Shown in pieces: positions 36,534-46,046 of a stretch of 64,000 nt of DNA (position 1 is the stretch's first letter; every line of letters starts with the position of its first letter). Origin of the DNA: Tenacibaculum dicentrarchi (GTDB lineage: Bacteria > Bacteroidota > Bacteroidia > Flavobacteriales > Flavobacteriaceae); assembly GCF_900239345.1 (NCBI RefSeq), contig NZ_OESZ01000043.1, forward strand, positions 155,297 through 219,296, written 5' to 3'. The notes under the pieces are model-generated. The model saw only the letters and a list, made by a program, of their open reading frames with translations, had not been told where the DNA came from and did no database searches. The translations under genes were made by a program, and so were the position numbers.

Positions 36534-37694
36534 GTGTTGAAACAACCTATTTCTATTACCTCTTTTGCTTCAGTTTCTGCTTTAGGTAGTAATGCTAATC
36601 AAATTTGGGAGAATTATCTAAACCAAAAACATTTTCTGACTTTAAAAGAAACTGTTTGGACAGGAAGCTTAACTGATGAAGATAAACAAGCAATTGATAT
36701 TATCAGAAATTCTGATAATAAATACAAAAGTTTAGATGATTCGGTTTTATATACAATTTATGTTGCTAGAAAAGCAATTGAAAAAACAAACTGGACATCA
36801 GAAGATAACTTTGGAATTAATATTGGCTCGTCAAGAGGTGCGACTTCTTTGTTTGAAAAATATCATAAAGAGTTTTTAGAAACAGGAAAATCATCAACTT
36901 TAAGTTCTCCAACTACTACTTTAGGAAATATTTCATCGTGGATTGCCCACGATTTACAATCAAATGGTCCTGAAATTTCGCATTCTATTACTTGTTCTAC
37001 GGGTTTACATTCGTTATTAAATGGAATTGCTTGGTTACAATCTGGAATGTCAGAAAAATTTATGATTGGCGCAAGTGAAGCTTCTTTAACTGATTTTACC
37101 ATCGCACAAATGCAAGCGTTAAAAGTTTATTCGAAAGAAACAGATGAATATCCTTGTAAAGCTTTTGATTTAGATAAACAGAAAAACACCATGGTTTTAG
37201 GTGAAGCCGCTGCTGTTTTTTGTTTAGAAAATGGTATCAAAGAAAATGCAATTGCACTTATTAAAAGTATCGGTTTTGCTACGGAAGTTTTAAAACATAA
37301 TACATCGGTTACTGCAAATGCCGACTGTTTTCAAAAATCTATGAAAATGGCTTTAGCTGATATTTCTATGGATGATATTGATGCTATTGTAATGCACGCA
37401 CCTGGAACTATTAAAGGTGACTTATCTGAAATTAATGCAATTCAGGAAGTTTTTGGTGATAAAAAACCTTTTTTAACCACTAATAAATGGAAAGTCGGAC
37501 ATACTTTTGGTACTTCTGGTTTACTGAGTTTAGAGTTAGCAATGCTAATTTTACAACATCAGAAAGTAATTGAAGTTCCGTTTGCTGAAAAACAAAATCA
37601 TCCGAAGAAAATAAGAAACATTTTAGTAAATGCTGTTGGTTTTGGCGGAAATGCTGTTTCTGTTTTAATATCAGCACAAAATATTAAAAAATAA
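36534..37694 (+). CDS. Beta-ketoacyl synthase within the biotin operon
   Basis: 386 residues; GTG 36534 or TTG 36537 as start, since the nearby ATG is out of frame. Thiolase fold of the FabF type with the active-site Cys in SITCSTGLHSL, a first His in VMHAPGTIKGD (shifted from the usual HGTGT) and the second His in KVGHTFGTSGLLSLE. The Cys-His-His triad is therefore intact. Position between bioA and bioB, with no bioC, bioH or bioG in the window, suggests a role in making the pimeloyl moiety; that is inference. Confidence 0.88.
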   Translation: MLKQPISITSFASVSALGSNANQIWENYLNQKHFLTLKETVWTGSLTDEDKQAIDIIRNSDNKYKSLDDSVLYTIYVARKAIEKTNWTSEDNFGINIGSSRGATSLFEKYHKEFLETGKSSTLSSPTTTLGNISSWIAHDLQSNGPEISHSITCSTGLHSLLNGIAWLQSGMSEKFMIGASEASLTDFTIAQMQALKVYSKETDEYPCKAFDLDKQKNTMVLGEAAAVFCLENGIKENAIALIKSIGFATEVLKHNTSVTANADCFQKSMKMALADISMDDIDAIVMHAPGTIKGDLSEINAIQEVFGDKKPFLTTNKWKVGHTFGTSGLLSLELAMLILQHQKVIEVPFAEKQNHPKKIRNILVNAVGFGGNAVSVLISAQNIKK

Positions 37695-37710
37695 ACTATA
37701 AATTTAATTA

Positions 37711-37810
37711 AGAAGTTTAGCCCTGATTGAACGGCTTGTTTGAGCTCTTTTTTATTTTTCTTTTCGAAAAAATAAAAAAAGCGAGTAGTGAAAGCAGGAA
37801 ATAGCTTCTA
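37711..37810 (-). repeat. Dispersed structured repeat, copy D (minus orientation)
   Basis: Read on the minus strand it has the family order: GAAGCTATTTCCTGCTTTC, ACTCGCTTTTTTTATTTTT, a loop, AAAAATAAAAAAGAGCTC, AAACAA, then AATCAGGGCTAAACTTC. Stems CCTG/CAGG and TTTTTATTTTT/AAAAATAAAAA. It separates the ketoacyl synthase gene from bioB. Confidence 0.85.
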
Positions 37811-37839
37811 AAAATAAATAGAAAGACAATTAGTTTTTT

Positions 37840-37847
37840 TATTTTTG
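37840..37847 (+). promoter_or_regulatory. -7 element TATTTTTG of bioB
   Basis: Exact TAnnTTTG match 23 nt before ATG 37871, so bioB probably has its own promoter after the repeat. Confidence 0.5.
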
Positions 37848-37870
37848 ACATTACAAATAACTTGATTTTT

Positions 37871-38971
37871 ATGAGTGAAGTAAGACATAATTGGACGAAA
37901 GAAGAAGTTCTTGAAATATATAATAAACCTTTAATGGAGCTTTTATATGAAGCTGCAACGATTCATAGAAAAAGTCATGACCCTAATGTAGTTCAGGTTT
38001 CTACATTGTTATCTATAAAAACTGGTGGCTGTTCGGAAGATTGTGGATATTGTCCGCAAGCGGCACGTTATCATACCAATGTTGATGGAAATGATTTAAT
38101 GTCAGTACGTCAAGTAAAAGCACAAGCTTTAAGAGCTAAATCGAGCGGAAGTTCTCGTGTTTGTATGGGTGCTGCTTGGAGAAATGTAAAAGATGGTCCT
38201 GAATTTGACCAAGTTTTAGACATGGTTAGAACCATTAATAAACTTGATATGGAGGTTTGCTGTACTTTAGGAATGGTTACCGAAAATCAGGCACAACGTT
38301 TAGCCGAAGCTGGTTTATATGCGTATAATCATAATTTAGATTCTTCGGAAGAATATTATAAAGAAGTAATTTCTACTCGTGGATATCAAGACAGATTAGA
38401 CACTATTGATAATGTACGTAAAACAAATGTAACTGTTTGTTCGGGTGGAATTATTGGAATGGGTGAAAATGCTGAAGATAGAGCAGGAATGTTAGTAGCT
38501 TTATCTACGTTAAGCCCTCAGCCAGAATCTACGCCAATTAATGCATTAGTTGCTGTTGAAGGAACTCCTTTGGAAGACCAAAAACCTGTTGAAATTTGGG
38601 ATATGATACGTATGGTAGCCACTACTCGTATTGTTTTACCTGAAACTCAGGTTCGTTTATCTGCAGGAAGAACGCAAATGAGTAGAGAAGGACAAGCAAT
38701 GTGTTTCTTTGCAGGTGCGAATTCTATTTTTGCTGGTGATAAATTATTAACAACACCAAATCCTGATGTAGATGAAGACATGAAAATGTTTAAAATGTTA
38801 GGTTTAAATCCTCAAAAACCTTTTACAAAAAAGGTACAACCACAAACTGTAGAAGCAAAAGATTCTGCTTTTGAAAACTTAGGCGAAAAACCTAAATGGA
38901 CAAGACCTGAACATAAAATTGAACGTAACGAAGAAAAAAAGCAAGAAGCTTTAGAATTACGTAAACAATAA
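37871..38971 (+). CDS. bioB: Biotin synthase
   Basis: 366 residues from ATG 37871 (MSEVRHNWTKEEV). Radical-SAM enzyme inserting sulfur into dethiobiotin. Cluster motif CSEDCGYC within KTGGCSEDCGYCPQAARYH; further blocks VCMGAAWRN, YNHNLDSSEEYY, GGIIGMGE and the auxiliary-cluster region with RLSAGRTQMS. A charged C-terminal tail ends in ALELRKQ. Followed by a strong bidirectional terminator. Confidence 0.97.
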   Translation: MSEVRHNWTKEEVLEIYNKPLMELLYEAATIHRKSHDPNVVQVSTLLSIKTGGCSEDCGYCPQAARYHTNVDGNDLMSVRQVKAQALRAKSSGSSRVCMGAAWRNVKDGPEFDQVLDMVRTINKLDMEVCCTLGMVTENQAQRLAEAGLYAYNHNLDSSEEYYKEVISTRGYQDRLDTIDNVRKTNVTVCSGGIIGMGENAEDRAGMLVALSTLSPQPESTPINALVAVEGTPLEDQKPVEIWDMIRMVATTRIVLPETQVRLSAGRTQMSREGQAMCFFAGANSIFAGDKLLTTPNPDVDEDMKMFKMLGLNPQKPFTKKVQPQTVEAKDSAFENLGEKPKWTRPEHKIERNEEKKQEALELRKQ

Positions 38972-38990
38972 TAAATATACTTTTTGAAGT

Positions 38991-39027
38991 AAAAAAGCAT
39001 CGTTTATATAAACGATGCTTTTTTTAT
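38991..39027. terminator. Bidirectional terminator between bioB and the LEA-like gene
   Basis: Near-perfect palindrome AAAGCATCGTTTA/TAAACGATGCTTT with A and T runs, between convergent genes. Confidence 0.88.
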
Positions 39028-39029
39028 TA

Positions 39030-39362
39030 CTAATCTAATAAATCTTTGATAATTTTCTTAGCTTTTTCTGTTGCTTCTTTAAATTCTTCTTGAGCATCTT
39101 CTGCAAAATCGGCAAGCTCTTCACTTGCTTTACTTGCTAATTCTGACGCTTTTTCAGATACTTCTTCTAAAGTTTCTTTGGCTTCATCAGCAAATTCAGT
39201 GGCTTTATTTTTGATATCTTGAACTGTTTCATCTGACAAAACTTCACCTAATTTGGCTTTTACATCTTCCATTGCATCAGCAACGTGTTCACTTGCTTTT
39301 CCAGCAAATTCTGATGCTTTTTCTTTTAGATTTTCTTTTGAAATATTATTATTTTCTTCCAT
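39030..39362 (-). CDS. Highly charged helical repeat protein (LEA/apolipoprotein-like)
   Basis: 110 residues, almost only Ala, Glu, Lys, Asp, Ser and Thr, with no Cys, Pro, Trp or Tyr. Repeated near-11-residue units of the type ATEFADEAKET / ASELASKASEE / FAEDAQEEFKE predict long amphipathic helices. No signal peptide or membrane helix. The composition resembles LEA-group and YtxH/apolipoprotein-like stress proteins. Coding is likely because the frame is open, codon use is normal and a terminator follows. Function unknown; stress or desiccation protection is a guess from composition. Confidence 0.8.
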   Translation of the reverse strand: MEENNNISKENLKEKASEFAGKASEHVADAMEDVKAKLGEVLSDETVQDIKNKATEFADEAKETLEEVSEKASELASKASEELADFAEDAQEEFKEATEKAKKIIKDLLD

Positions 39363-39452
39363 TTTATTTTTATTTAGCTTGTTTATCTATCAAAAATTAA
39401 TCTTTTATAAATATATTAAAAAAGATTTAACTTTAATAATTATTAATAGCAT

Positions 39453-40391
39453 CTAACAAAAAATAGTCTTTATTTTATCAACAATAGTTTGCGCTAATTT
39501 TTGTTTACTTTCAACCGTCCAACCTGCAACATGAGGAGATAATAAAACATTATCTGCCTTTATTAAATATTGAAAAGCTTCGGGCATATCTTGATTTACA
39601 AATAAGTTTTCAAAAGATTTTTTTTCATATTCTAACACATCTAGACCTGCTCCTAAAACTTTTGATGATTTTAAGGCATCCACTAAATCGGAAGTAACTA
39701 CTGATTTTCCTCTTGCCGTGTTTATCAACCAAAATGGTTTAGAAAAAGCATTGATAAAATTGGCATCAATCATATTTGTAGTTAATGCAGTTTGAGGTGT
39801 GTGTAAACTTAAAACATCTGCTTTTTGTTGTAATTCCTCTAAAGAAACTTGGGTACAATTTTCATCGCCAACATTTGGTTTGATATCGTAACAAAGTACT
39901 TTTACATCAAAACCTCTTAATTTTTTTGCAAATGATTTTCCCATATTACCGTAACCAATTAAACCAATGGTTCTTCCATCTAGTTCAATTCCTCTGTTAT
40001 CTTCTCGTAACCATTTACCGTTTCTAACTTCATTATCTGCTTTTCTAAATTTATTAAAAAGTGATAATATCATTCCTAAAGCGTGTTCACCAACCGCATT
40101 TCTATTTCCTTCAGGAGCTGAAATTAAATGAATTCCTTTTTGATTCGCATATTCACAATCTATATTTTCAAGACCAGCTCCTACTCTTCCAATAAATTTT
40201 AAATTCGTTGCTTTGTCTAAAAATTGTTTATCAATAGTAAATCTACTTCGGATAATAATTCCGTCATATTGATTAATTTTAGCTTCTATTACTTCTTTTG
40301 ATGCTGTATAATCTTGTTCATTAACAAAACCTACATCGTTTAATTGATGTAAAAGTAATTCGTGATTTGAATCTAAGTGCAGTATTTTCAT
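39453..40391 (-). CDS. D-2-hydroxyacid dehydrogenase (phosphoglycerate dehydrogenase-like)
   Basis: 312 residues. NAD-binding GLIGYGNMGKSFAKKL (about 143-158), catalytic Arg in NTARGKSV, Glu in LDVLEYE and His in LSPHVAGWTVES. No ACT domain, so it is the short form. SerA activity (3-phosphoglycerate oxidation) is plausible but no other serine genes are adjacent, so substrate is left open. Lies downstream of panB past a terminator. Confidence 0.88.
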   Translation of the reverse strand: MKILHLDSNHELLLHQLNDVGFVNEQDYTASKEVIEAKINQYDGIIIRSRFTIDKQFLDKATNLKFIGRVGAGLENIDCEYANQKGIHLISAPEGNRNAVGEHALGMILSLFNKFRKADNEVRNGKWLREDNRGIELDGRTIGLIGYGNMGKSFAKKLRGFDVKVLCYDIKPNVGDENCTQVSLEELQQKADVLSLHTPQTALTTNMIDANFINAFSKPFWLINTARGKSVVTSDLVDALKSSKVLGAGLDVLEYEKKSFENLFVNQDMPEAFQYLIKADNVLLSPHVAGWTVESKQKLAQTIVDKIKTIFC

Positions 40392-40402
40392 GCTATTTAA
40401 AA

Positions 40403-40430
40403 TAAAAAAAGCCTTCTAAAAAGAAGGCTT
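40403..40430 (-). terminator. Terminator of panB
   Basis: Stem AAGCCTTCT/AGAAGGCTT with AAAA loop (40409-40430); minus-strand T run at the low-coordinate side. Confidence 0.8.
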
Positions 40431-40436
40431 ATGTAA

Positions 40437-41255
40437 TTAATATTGTTCCTTTTCGTTCGGAAAGTCTTTTGATTTTACATCGGCAATATAATTTTCAAAA
40501 GCTCCTGTCATTTCTGTATATAAATCTAAATATCTACGTAAAAAACGAGGATTAAATTCATGTGTCATACCAATCATATCATGAGTAACTAAAACTTGTC
40601 CATCTACTCCGCCACCTGCTCCAATTCCGATAACAGGTACGGTTAAACTTTCGGCAACTTTTTGAGCTAAAGCTGCTGGTACTTTTTCTAAAACTAAAGC
40701 AAAACAACCTAATTCTTGTAATAATTTAGCATCTTGTAATAACTTTTCAGCTTCTTCTTCTTCTTTAGCTCTAACTGTATAAGTTCCAAATTTATAGATA
40801 GATTGTGGCGTTAACCCTAAATGTCCCATTACAGGAATCCCTGCCGTTAAAATTCTTGATATCGATTCGCCAATTTCACTTCCTCCTTCTAATTTCACGG
40901 CGTGTCCACCCGATTCTTTCATTATTCTGATAGCAGAATCTAAAGCATTTTTAGAATTTCCTTGATAGGTTCCAAAAGGTAAATCAACAACAACTAAACA
41001 ACGCTCAATAGCACGGATTACCGAACTTGCATGATAAATCATTTGGTCAAGTGTAATGGGCAAGGTGGTTTCATGCCCCGCCATTACATTCGATGCTGAA
41101 TCTCCGACTAAAATGACATCAATTCCTGCTCCGTCTACAATTTTTGCCATCGTATAATCATAAGCAGTAAGCATAGAGATTTTCTCTCCATTTGCCTTCA
41201 TATCTACTAATGATTTTGTTGTTACTCTTTTATATTGTTTTTTGGCTATTGACAT
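40437..41255 (-). CDS. panB: 3-methyl-2-oxobutanoate hydroxymethyltransferase
   Basis: 272 residues from ATG 41255 ([16 protein letters not shown]). TIM-barrel enzyme making ketopantoate for pantothenate and CoA. Signatures: [38 protein letters not shown] is the full N-terminal metal/substrate block in order; also [25 protein letters not shown] and [15 protein letters not shown] with the late catalytic Glu (LVLEKVP). Monocistronic by its flanks. Confidence 0.96.
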   Translation of the reverse strand: MSIAKKQYKRVTTKSLVDMKANGEKISMLTAYDYTMAKIVDGAGIDVILVGDSASNVMAGHETTLPITLDQMIYHASSVIRAIERCLVVVDLPFGTYQGNSKNALDSAIRIMKESGGHAVKLEGGSEIGESISRILTAGIPVMGHLGLTPQSIYKFGTYTVRAKEEEEAEKLLQDAKLLQELGCFALVLEKVPAALAQKVAESLTVPVIGIGAGGGVDGQVLVTHDMIGMTHEFNPRFLRRYLDLYTEMTGAFENYIADVKSKDFPNEKEQY

Positions 41256-41320
41256 TATGTATGTTTTATGTAAAGGTAAAAATACGGAAATTTTCAATTA
41301 AATAAGCATTCATATTTTTT

Positions 41321-41407
41321 GGAGCTACTCCCGCTTTCCGCACTCGCTTTTTTTGAAAAAAATCAAAAAAGAGCTCAAACAAATGCTACAATCGGGGCTA
41401 GAAATTA
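41321..41407 (+). repeat. Dispersed structured repeat, copy A
   Basis: Left arm GGAGCTACTCCCGCTTTCCG, A/T hairpin TTTTTTGA/TCAAAAAA, GAGCTCAAACAA, right arm AATCGGGGCTAG. It lies between divergent panB and the O-methyltransferase gene. Confidence 0.85.
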
Positions 41408-41506
41408 CTGCTTTTATTAAAATAAAGTACAAACATCAAAAAATATAATTTTCAACTTTATTATATTGAAACTCTATTTATTTTCAAATAAAATTATGTT
41501 TTTACA

Positions 41507-41514
41507 TACCTTTG
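41507..41514 (+). promoter_or_regulatory. -7 element TACCTTTG of the O-methyltransferase gene
   Basis: Exact TAnnTTTG match 15 nt before ATG 41530; contains an in-frame TTG that is therefore not the start. Confidence 0.55.
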
Positions 41515-41529
41515 TTTAAAACAAAAAAC

Positions 41530-42171
41530 ATGCACTTTCTTCCAGAAAAAATAGATACTTATGTTGTCAATCATTCACAACAAGAACCTAAAATATTACA
41601 AGAATTAACTAAAGAAACTTGGCAAAAAGTTTTAAATCCACGGATGTTGAGCGGTGCTTTTCAGGGTCGAGTTTTATCGATGATATCAAAATTAATACAG
41701 CCAAAAAACATTTTAGAAATAGGAACTTATACTGGTTATTCTGCACTTTCTTTAGCCGAAGGATTGCCAAAAGACGGGCTTCTTTATACCATTGATAAAA
41801 ATGAAGAATTAGAAGAACTTCAAATTAAATATTTTAAAAAGTCAGATTATTCACATCAAATAAAGCAATATATAGGAAATGCCATTAATATTATCCCTAC
41901 AATAAACACCAAATTTGACTTAGTTTTTATTGATGCTGATAAATCGAACTACTTAAATTATTTTGATTTAATTATTGATAAAATGAATACTGGAGGTGTT
42001 ATTTTATCTGATAATGTACTTTGGAGCGGTAAGGTTGTCGAAGAATTAAACCCGAAAGACATCGACACAAAAATACTTTTAGAATACAATAAAAAACTAA
42101 ATGAAGACCCTCGTATAGAAACGGTTTTACTGCCAATTCGTGATGGTTTAACAATTAGTAGGGTAAAATAA
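41530..42171 (+). CDS. O-methyltransferase (caffeoyl-CoA OMT family)
   Basis: 213 residues from ATG 41530 (MHFLPEKIDTYVVNHS). Class I SAM methyltransferase of the small cation-dependent family: LSGAFQGRVLSMISKL, motif I ILEIGTYTGYSALSLAEGL, FIDADKSNYLNYFD and GGVILSDNVLWSGKV with the metal-binding Asp/Asn. Bacterial members methylate catechol-like or other hydroxyl groups; the substrate here is unknown. It converges on tatA with a 3-nt gap. Confidence 0.92.
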   Translation: MHFLPEKIDTYVVNHSQQEPKILQELTKETWQKVLNPRMLSGAFQGRVLSMISKLIQPKNILEIGTYTGYSALSLAEGLPKDGLLYTIDKNEELEELQIKYFKKSDYSHQIKQYIGNAINIIPTINTKFDLVFIDADKSNYLNYFDLIIDKMNTGGVILSDNVLWSGKVVEELNPKDIDTKILLEYNKKLNEDPRIETVLLPIRDGLTISRVK

Positions 42172-42174
42172 TTT

Positions 42175-42456
42175 TTAAAACCTACGTTTTATAGGACCTG
42201 TTAAGTCATCAATATTTTCTTTAACTTTTGTTACTTCTTTATTGATATCTTCAACAAAATCGGTATTTACACCATTTTCGTTGGTACTATTATTAATTTC
42301 TTTTTTAATATCGTTTGTAGCATCTTTTACCTGGCGGATACCTTTTCCTAAGCCTCTGGCTATTTCAGGAATTTTATCTGCACCAAATAACATTACAACA
42401 ATTAACAAGATTACAAAAATCTCTGGACCTCCGATAAATAAAAAAGCTACTTTCAT
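42175..42456 (-). CDS. tatA: Twin-arginine translocase subunit TatA
   Basis: 93 residues from ATG 42456 ([14 protein letters not shown]). One N-terminal membrane helix (about 9-24), hinge [16 protein letters not shown] and amphipathic helix [15 protein letters not shown], then a charged tail. It forms the protein-conducting part of the Tat system; tatC is not in the window. The -7 element ends only 6 nt before this ATG, so the leader is extremely short. Confidence 0.93.
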   Translation of the reverse strand: MKVAFLFIGGPEIFVILLIVVMLFGADKIPEIARGLGKGIRQVKDATNDIKKEINNSTNENGVNTDFVEDINKEVTKVKENIDDLTGPIKRRF

Positions 42457-42462
42457 ATGAAA

Positions 42463-42470
42463 CAAAGATA
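42463..42470 (-). promoter_or_regulatory. -7 element TATCTTTG of tatA
   Basis: Minus-strand exact match; only 6 nt separate it from the tatA ATG, implying a leaderless or nearly leaderless mRNA if used. Confidence 0.5.
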
Positions 42471-42480
42471 CTTAAAATAA

Positions 42481-42511
42481 AAAAAAGCCAAACATAATGT
42501 TTGGCTTTTTT
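42481..42511 (-). terminator. Terminator of atpDC
   Basis: Perfect palindrome AAAGCCAAACA/TGTTTGGCTTT with A and T flanks on both sides. Confidence 0.85.
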
Positions 42512-42532
42512 AATTTATGACTTTATAAGTAA

Positions 42533-42826
42533 TTAATCAGCTAGAATAATTGCCTTATTATCTTTCATTTCTAAAGTTCCAGATTTAATAGTTAAGGTTA
42601 AAACCTTTTTATCTTCTGGTAAACTTACAATACTTTCATGTAAGTCATCAAAAATTAAATCGTCTTGTGTATGTACTTGTATTTTTATAGTTCCTTTTGT
42701 TAAAATCGACACAACAGCTGCGTGATTAGTTAACATTTGAAATTCACCATTAATACCTGGTACAGTAACAGAGTCTACATTTGATGAAAACAAAATAGCT
42801 TCTGGAGTTACAATTTCTAAAAACAT
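42533..42826 (-). CDS. atpC: F-type ATP synthase epsilon subunit
   Basis: 97 residues: only the N-terminal beta-sandwich (EIVTPEAILFSSNVDSVTVPGINGEFQML, NHAAVVSIL) is present, without the C-terminal helical hairpin that inhibits ATP hydrolysis in E. coli. The short form is common in Bacteroidota. Follows atpD by 33 nt. Confidence 0.93.
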   Translation of the reverse strand: MFLEIVTPEAILFSSNVDSVTVPGINGEFQMLTNHAAVVSILTKGTIKIQVHTQDDLIFDDLHESIVSLPEDKKVLTLTIKSGTLEMKDNKAIILAD

Positions 42827-42859
42827 AATTTAATTAATTATTGTTAATTATTCGTTGAA

Positions 42860-44383
<1,524 letters not shown>

Positions 44384-44415
44384 TTAAAGTTATTTAATTT
44401 CCTATGTGAGCTTTA

Positions 44416-44441
44416 GCCCCTTTTTTGAAGGAGCAAAGGTA
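44416..44441 (-). promoter_or_regulatory. atpD -7 element TACCTTTG and 5' leader hairpin
   Basis: Minus strand TACCTTTG at 44441-44434 lies about 62 nt before the atpD ATG. Directly after it GCTCCTT/AAGGGGC (44434-44416, one G-T pair) forms a hairpin at or near the mRNA 5' end. Confidence 0.5.
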
Positions 44442-44497
44442 ATTTTTTTAGAGGAATTTAAAAAACGTTTGAAGTTATTTTTAAAAAATTATTACAT

Positions 44498-44526
44498 AAA
44501 AAAAGCCTCACATATTGTGAGGCTTT
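44498..44526 (-). terminator. Terminator of the OmpA gene
   Basis: Perfect stem AAAAGCCTCACA/TGTGAGGCTTTT with a TAT loop; minus-strand T run follows. Confidence 0.85.
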
Positions 44527-44551
44527 TAATATTATAAGTGTTTTAATTAAA

Positions 44552-45925
44552 TTATTTTGTTAATTTAATCTCAACACGTCTGTTTTCAGCTCTACCAGCT
44601 CTAGTTTTATTATCAGCAATTGGATAGTCTTCACCAAATCCAGCAGAAGTTAATCTAGAAGAAGCAATACCAGCTTTTTTAGCTAAATAATCTAAAACAG
44701 CTTTCGCTCTTTTTTGAGATAATTTTAAGTTGTTAGCAGCTCTTCCTTGGCTATCAGTATGTCCTTGAACACTAAATTTAGCTTTAGAATATTCCTTCAT
44801 AATAGAAGCAATTCTGTTTAAGTTAGCAACAACACCAGGCTTAAAAGTAGTTCTTCCTGAGTTAAAGTAAATAGCTCTTGCGAAGTCATTTAATTTCTTT
44901 TCAGCAGCCTTAGTAATTAATACTTCAGGACATCCGTTGTTAGAAGCAACACCTGCAACTTTAGGACATTTATCGTCTTTATCTAAAACGCTATCTCCAT
45001 CAGTATCTACGTAAGGACAACCGTTATTTGCAACAGGACCTGCAACAGTAGGACATTTGTCTTTACCATCTACAACACCATCACCATCAGTATCAGGACA
45101 TCCGTTATTAGCTTTAGTTCCTTTTACAGAAGGACAAGCGTCATCTTTATCAGCAATTCCATCACCATCAGTATCAGGACATCCGTTTAAAGCAGCTAAA
45201 CCTGCAACTTCAGGACATGCATCATCAGCATCTTTGATACCATCAGCATCTGTATCAGGACAACCGTTAAATTCTTTTAACCCTGCAACTTCAGGACAAG
45301 CATCGTTTTTATCAAAAATACCATCACCATCAGTATCAGTACCTCCAAATTTGAATACTAAACCTATAGAGTGTTGATAATGACCTCTTACGTTGTCACC
45401 AAAACCATGTTTTGCTCCTGTTTGAAAGTTTAAACCTAAGTTATCGTTAAACCAAGTATTGAAACCAGCTCCAGCATTTAACATACCTTCTCCTGTAGAA
45501 TCAATAGAAGTATATCCTCCACCTAAATAGATATAAGGATTAAAATAAGGAGTTGTATTTTTGAATATTAAATTCACTAACGGATCTAAATCATACTTTA
45601 CATTAGCGTCAATTGCGTAATATAAGAAATCAGAATCATCTTTCTTTAAAAAAGTTTCAATTTTATTTAAAGAACCAGCTACTTGTAGAGTAAACCCATC
45701 GCTTAAATATTTTTCAGCAGAGATTCTAGATACAGAAGGAAGAATATTCCAGTCACTAGTACCTAATCCATCTTTTACTAAATTTTCGAATTTCCTACTA
45801 CCTCTGATATCAACACTGTTGACACCAAAACCTACAACCCAAGGGTTATCTGAATCCTGCGCATTTGCTGTACCTAAAGTAGCAAACGTAAACAAAGCTA
45901 TCACAGCTAATTTGATTTGTTTCAT
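44552..45925 (-). CDS. OmpA-family protein with thrombospondin type-3 repeats
   Basis: 457 residues. Signal peptide about 1-22 ([15 protein letters not shown]). Eight-strand-type N-terminal barrel about 25-195 ending in [11 protein letters not shown]. Five calcium-binding TSP3 repeats (about 196-320, DTDGDGI-D--D-CP units) serve as a periplasmic spacer. The OmpA C-terminal peptidoglycan-binding domain (about 335-457) has [30 protein letters not shown] and NRRVEI. It anchors the outer membrane to the wall and is likely abundant. A consensus promoter precedes it. Confidence 0.95.
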   Translation of the reverse strand: MKQIKLAVIALFTFATLGTANAQDSDNPWVVGFGVNSVDIRGSRKFENLVKDGLGTSDWNILPSVSRISAEKYLSDGFTLQVAGSLNKIETFLKKDDSDFLYYAIDANVKYDLDPLVNLIFKNTTPYFNPYIYLGGGYTSIDSTGEGMLNAGAGFNTWFNDNLGLNFQTGAKHGFGDNVRGHYQHSIGLVFKFGGTDTDGDGIFDKNDACPEVAGLKEFNGCPDTDADGIKDADDACPEVAGLAALNGCPDTDGDGIADKDDACPSVKGTKANNGCPDTDGDGVVDGKDKCPTVAGPVANNGCPYVDTDGDSVLDKDDKCPKVAGVASNNGCPEVLITKAAEKKLNDFARAIYFNSGRTTFKPGVVANLNRIASIMKEYSKAKFSVQGHTDSQGRAANNLKLSQKRAKAVLDYLAKKAGIASSRLTSAGFGEDYPIADNKTRAGRAENRRVEIKLTK

Positions 45926-45966
45926 TATGATAAATTTAAAATTAAAATTTCGTTTTATATATTAGG

Positions 45967-45997
45967 CAAATGTAAGTGGTTAAAACTTATCTACAAA
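45967..45997 (-). promoter_or_regulatory. Promoter of the OmpA gene (TTTG-N19-TACATTTG)
   Basis: On the minus strand TTTG (45997-45994) and TACATTTG (45974-45967) with exactly 19 nt between; leader about 40 nt. Confidence 0.75.
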
Positions 45998-46046
45998 AGC
46001 AATTCTATAAAAACTTATAATAAAGATGATTTCTTATTATTTTTTT

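Noticed and set aside
39253..39456. Plus-strand open frame of 67 codons
   Set aside because: Antisense to the LEA-like gene, with no promoter or conserved features.
45000..45340. Regularly spaced repeats that at first look like a CRISPR array
   Set aside because: They are in frame, encode DxDxDG calcium-binding units and vary in a coding manner.
45057..45377. Open frame of 106 codons on the plus strand, Ser/Pro-rich
   Set aside because: Antisense to the TSP3 repeats of the OmpA gene; periodicity is a mirror of the calcium-binding repeats.
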